A stretch of DNA of 64,000 bases, taken from NCBI RefSeq assembly GCF_000826545.1, contig NZ_CDME01000015.1:326207-390206 (forward strand). The letters run 5' to 3'. Of the stretch, positions 63,440 to 64,000 are shown in pieces. Source of the DNA: Kibdelosporangium sp. MJ126-NF4 (lineage in GTDB: Bacteria; Actinomycetota; Actinomycetes; Mycobacteriales; Pseudonocardiaceae). How positions within the stretch are numbered: the first letter of the stretch is position 1; each line of letters opens with the position of its first letter. The notes beneath the pieces are model-generated. The model was given only the letters and a program-made list of their open reading frames with translations. It was not told the origin of the DNA and did no database searches. Position numbers and translations under genes: made by a program.

Positions 63440-64000
63440 GGTTCTCCTCCTTGGATCAAATACCCCAGCGCCTCACGGACCAACGGCCCCAGTGCGACCG
63501 GCGGATCGGCGTTCATCCACTGCTCCTGCGCGACGCTGCACACCGCCCCGACCGACCCCGCGACCACACGCGGATACATGTCCCGGTCGACGTCCATGCC
63601 GAGGCGGTCGGCAATCGCCTCGGCCAGCGCACGCGTCATCGCCGCGTCCGCCTTGAGGAACTCGGCCGTCAGCAACGGCGAACTCACCAGTTCCCGCACG
63701 GCGTCGGTCCAGCTCGCGTCCGGCGGCGTGGCGGTGCCGTCACCGCTGTAGATGGCCAGTACGGCGTGCTCGATCGACTGCCAGAACGGCTCGTCCGGCG
63801 GACGTTCCCGCAGGATGTCCCCGATCCGCACCATCCGGTCCAGCTCACGCCAGACGATCGCCTCGTACTTGCTGGCGAAGTAGTTGTTGAACGTCCGCGG
63901 CGACACACCCGCCGCCGCCGCGATGTCCTCGACCAGCACGTTCTCGATACCGCGCTCGGCCGCGAGGCGTAGCGCCTCCCAGCTGAGCGCCTCCCGTGTG
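63436..64000 (-). CDS. TetR-family regulator, 5' end outside window
   Basis: 188 codons are visible up to the right edge. The frame continues upstream of the GTG at 63939 with T-R-E-A-L-S-W-E-A-L-R-L-A-A-E-R-G, the first helix of a TetR domain, so that GTG is internal and the true start is beyond 64000. The recognition helix is SPRTFNNYFASKYEAI. Its stop overlaps the start of the monooxygenase gene (ATGA), so the two form a coupled unit. Repression of its own operon is the likely role. Confidence 0.9.
   Translation of the reverse strand, partial: TREALSWEALRLAAERGIENVLVEDIAAAAGVSPRTFNNYFASKYEAIVWRELDRMVRIGDILRERPPDEPFWQSIEHAVLAIYSGDGTATPPDASWTDAVRELVSSPLLTAEFLKADAAMTRALAEAIADRLGMDVDRDMYPRVVAGSVGAVCSVAQEQWMNADPPVALGPLVREALGYLIQGGEP

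Noticed and set aside
63436..63939. Complete TetR gene starting at GTG 63939
   Set aside because: The frame continues upstream with the first TetR helix, so the gene is cut by the window edge.

Overview
The window is high-GC chromosomal DNA from a filamentous actinomycete, probably of the Pseudonocardiales (Lentzea / Saccharothrix / Kibdelosporangium / Amycolatopsis type). The reasons are the strong third-position GC, frequent GTG and TTG starts, LAL-type LuxR regulators, a SARP, ECF sigma factors with actinobacterial partners, Tat-type secreted enzymes, a GH9 cellulase with an AA10 LPMO, and two families of intergenic palindromes that, from memory, are typical of that order. The genus is inferred, not shown. 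I see no rRNA, tRNA, CRISPR array or complete insertion sequence.

Layout. 1-9.8 kb: the N-terminal part of a LuxR-type ATPase regulator (runs off the left edge), a degenerate HAD-like protein, then a minus-strand group in which an Endonuclease Q-like PHP nuclease is fused to a UvrD/PcrA helicase, followed by an MBL-fold hydrolase and a lipoprotein. Next come an atypical GH29 fucosidase and a TetR gene divergent from a tiny Cys/His-rich gene with a perfect palindrome between them. 10-18 kb: a DesK/NarL-type two-component system with a divergent membrane protein, a carboxymuconolactone decarboxylase-like gene divergent from soxR, an acidic unknown protein, a YCII/ECF42 sigma pair, a hemerythrin-like protein, and an XRE regulator divergent from an unknown 89-aa protein. 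18-25.6 kb: a DUF3516-type helicase, a serine hydrolase, an M28 peptidase, and an ECF sigma factor coupled to a CU044_5270-type membrane protein, followed by the C-terminal half of a StrR/ParB-like regulator. 25.7-28.1 kb: a SARP, an intact I36-type secreted protein and a decaying array of duplicates. 28-33.5 kb: a peptide/nickel-type ABC transporter operon. 33.7-35.3 kb: a lone TnpB-related RuvC protein. 35.5-47.2 kb: two secreted alpha/beta hydrolases, a second two-component system flanked by the same repeat family as the first, a LuxR-ATPase and two tandem subtilisins. 47.3-51.5 kb: a likely glutarate/glutaryl-CoA catabolic module. 51.6-54.5 kb: an unknown protein, a coiled-coil protein and a Ser/Thr kinase. 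54.6-61.7 kb: cellulose degradation (GH9, LPMO), a secreted protein made of three internal repeats, and a giant subtilase. 61.9-64 kb: a flavin monooxygenase coupled to a TetR gene that runs off the right edge.

How the genes fit together. Much of the window looks like secreted-enzyme and regulator territory: polymer and protein breakdown outside the cell, peptide uptake, and local regulators each sitting beside their likely operators. Convergent gene pairs are often separated by perfect palindromes (likely bidirectional terminators) or overlap at their 3' ends. The most unusual items are the EndoQ-helicase fusion, the TnpB-like protein with no zinc ribbon and with a His where I expect its last catalytic Asp, the TetR-controlled micro-gene, the triple-repeat secreted protein in the cellulase cluster, and the partly duplicated, decaying I36/ABC-fragment array.
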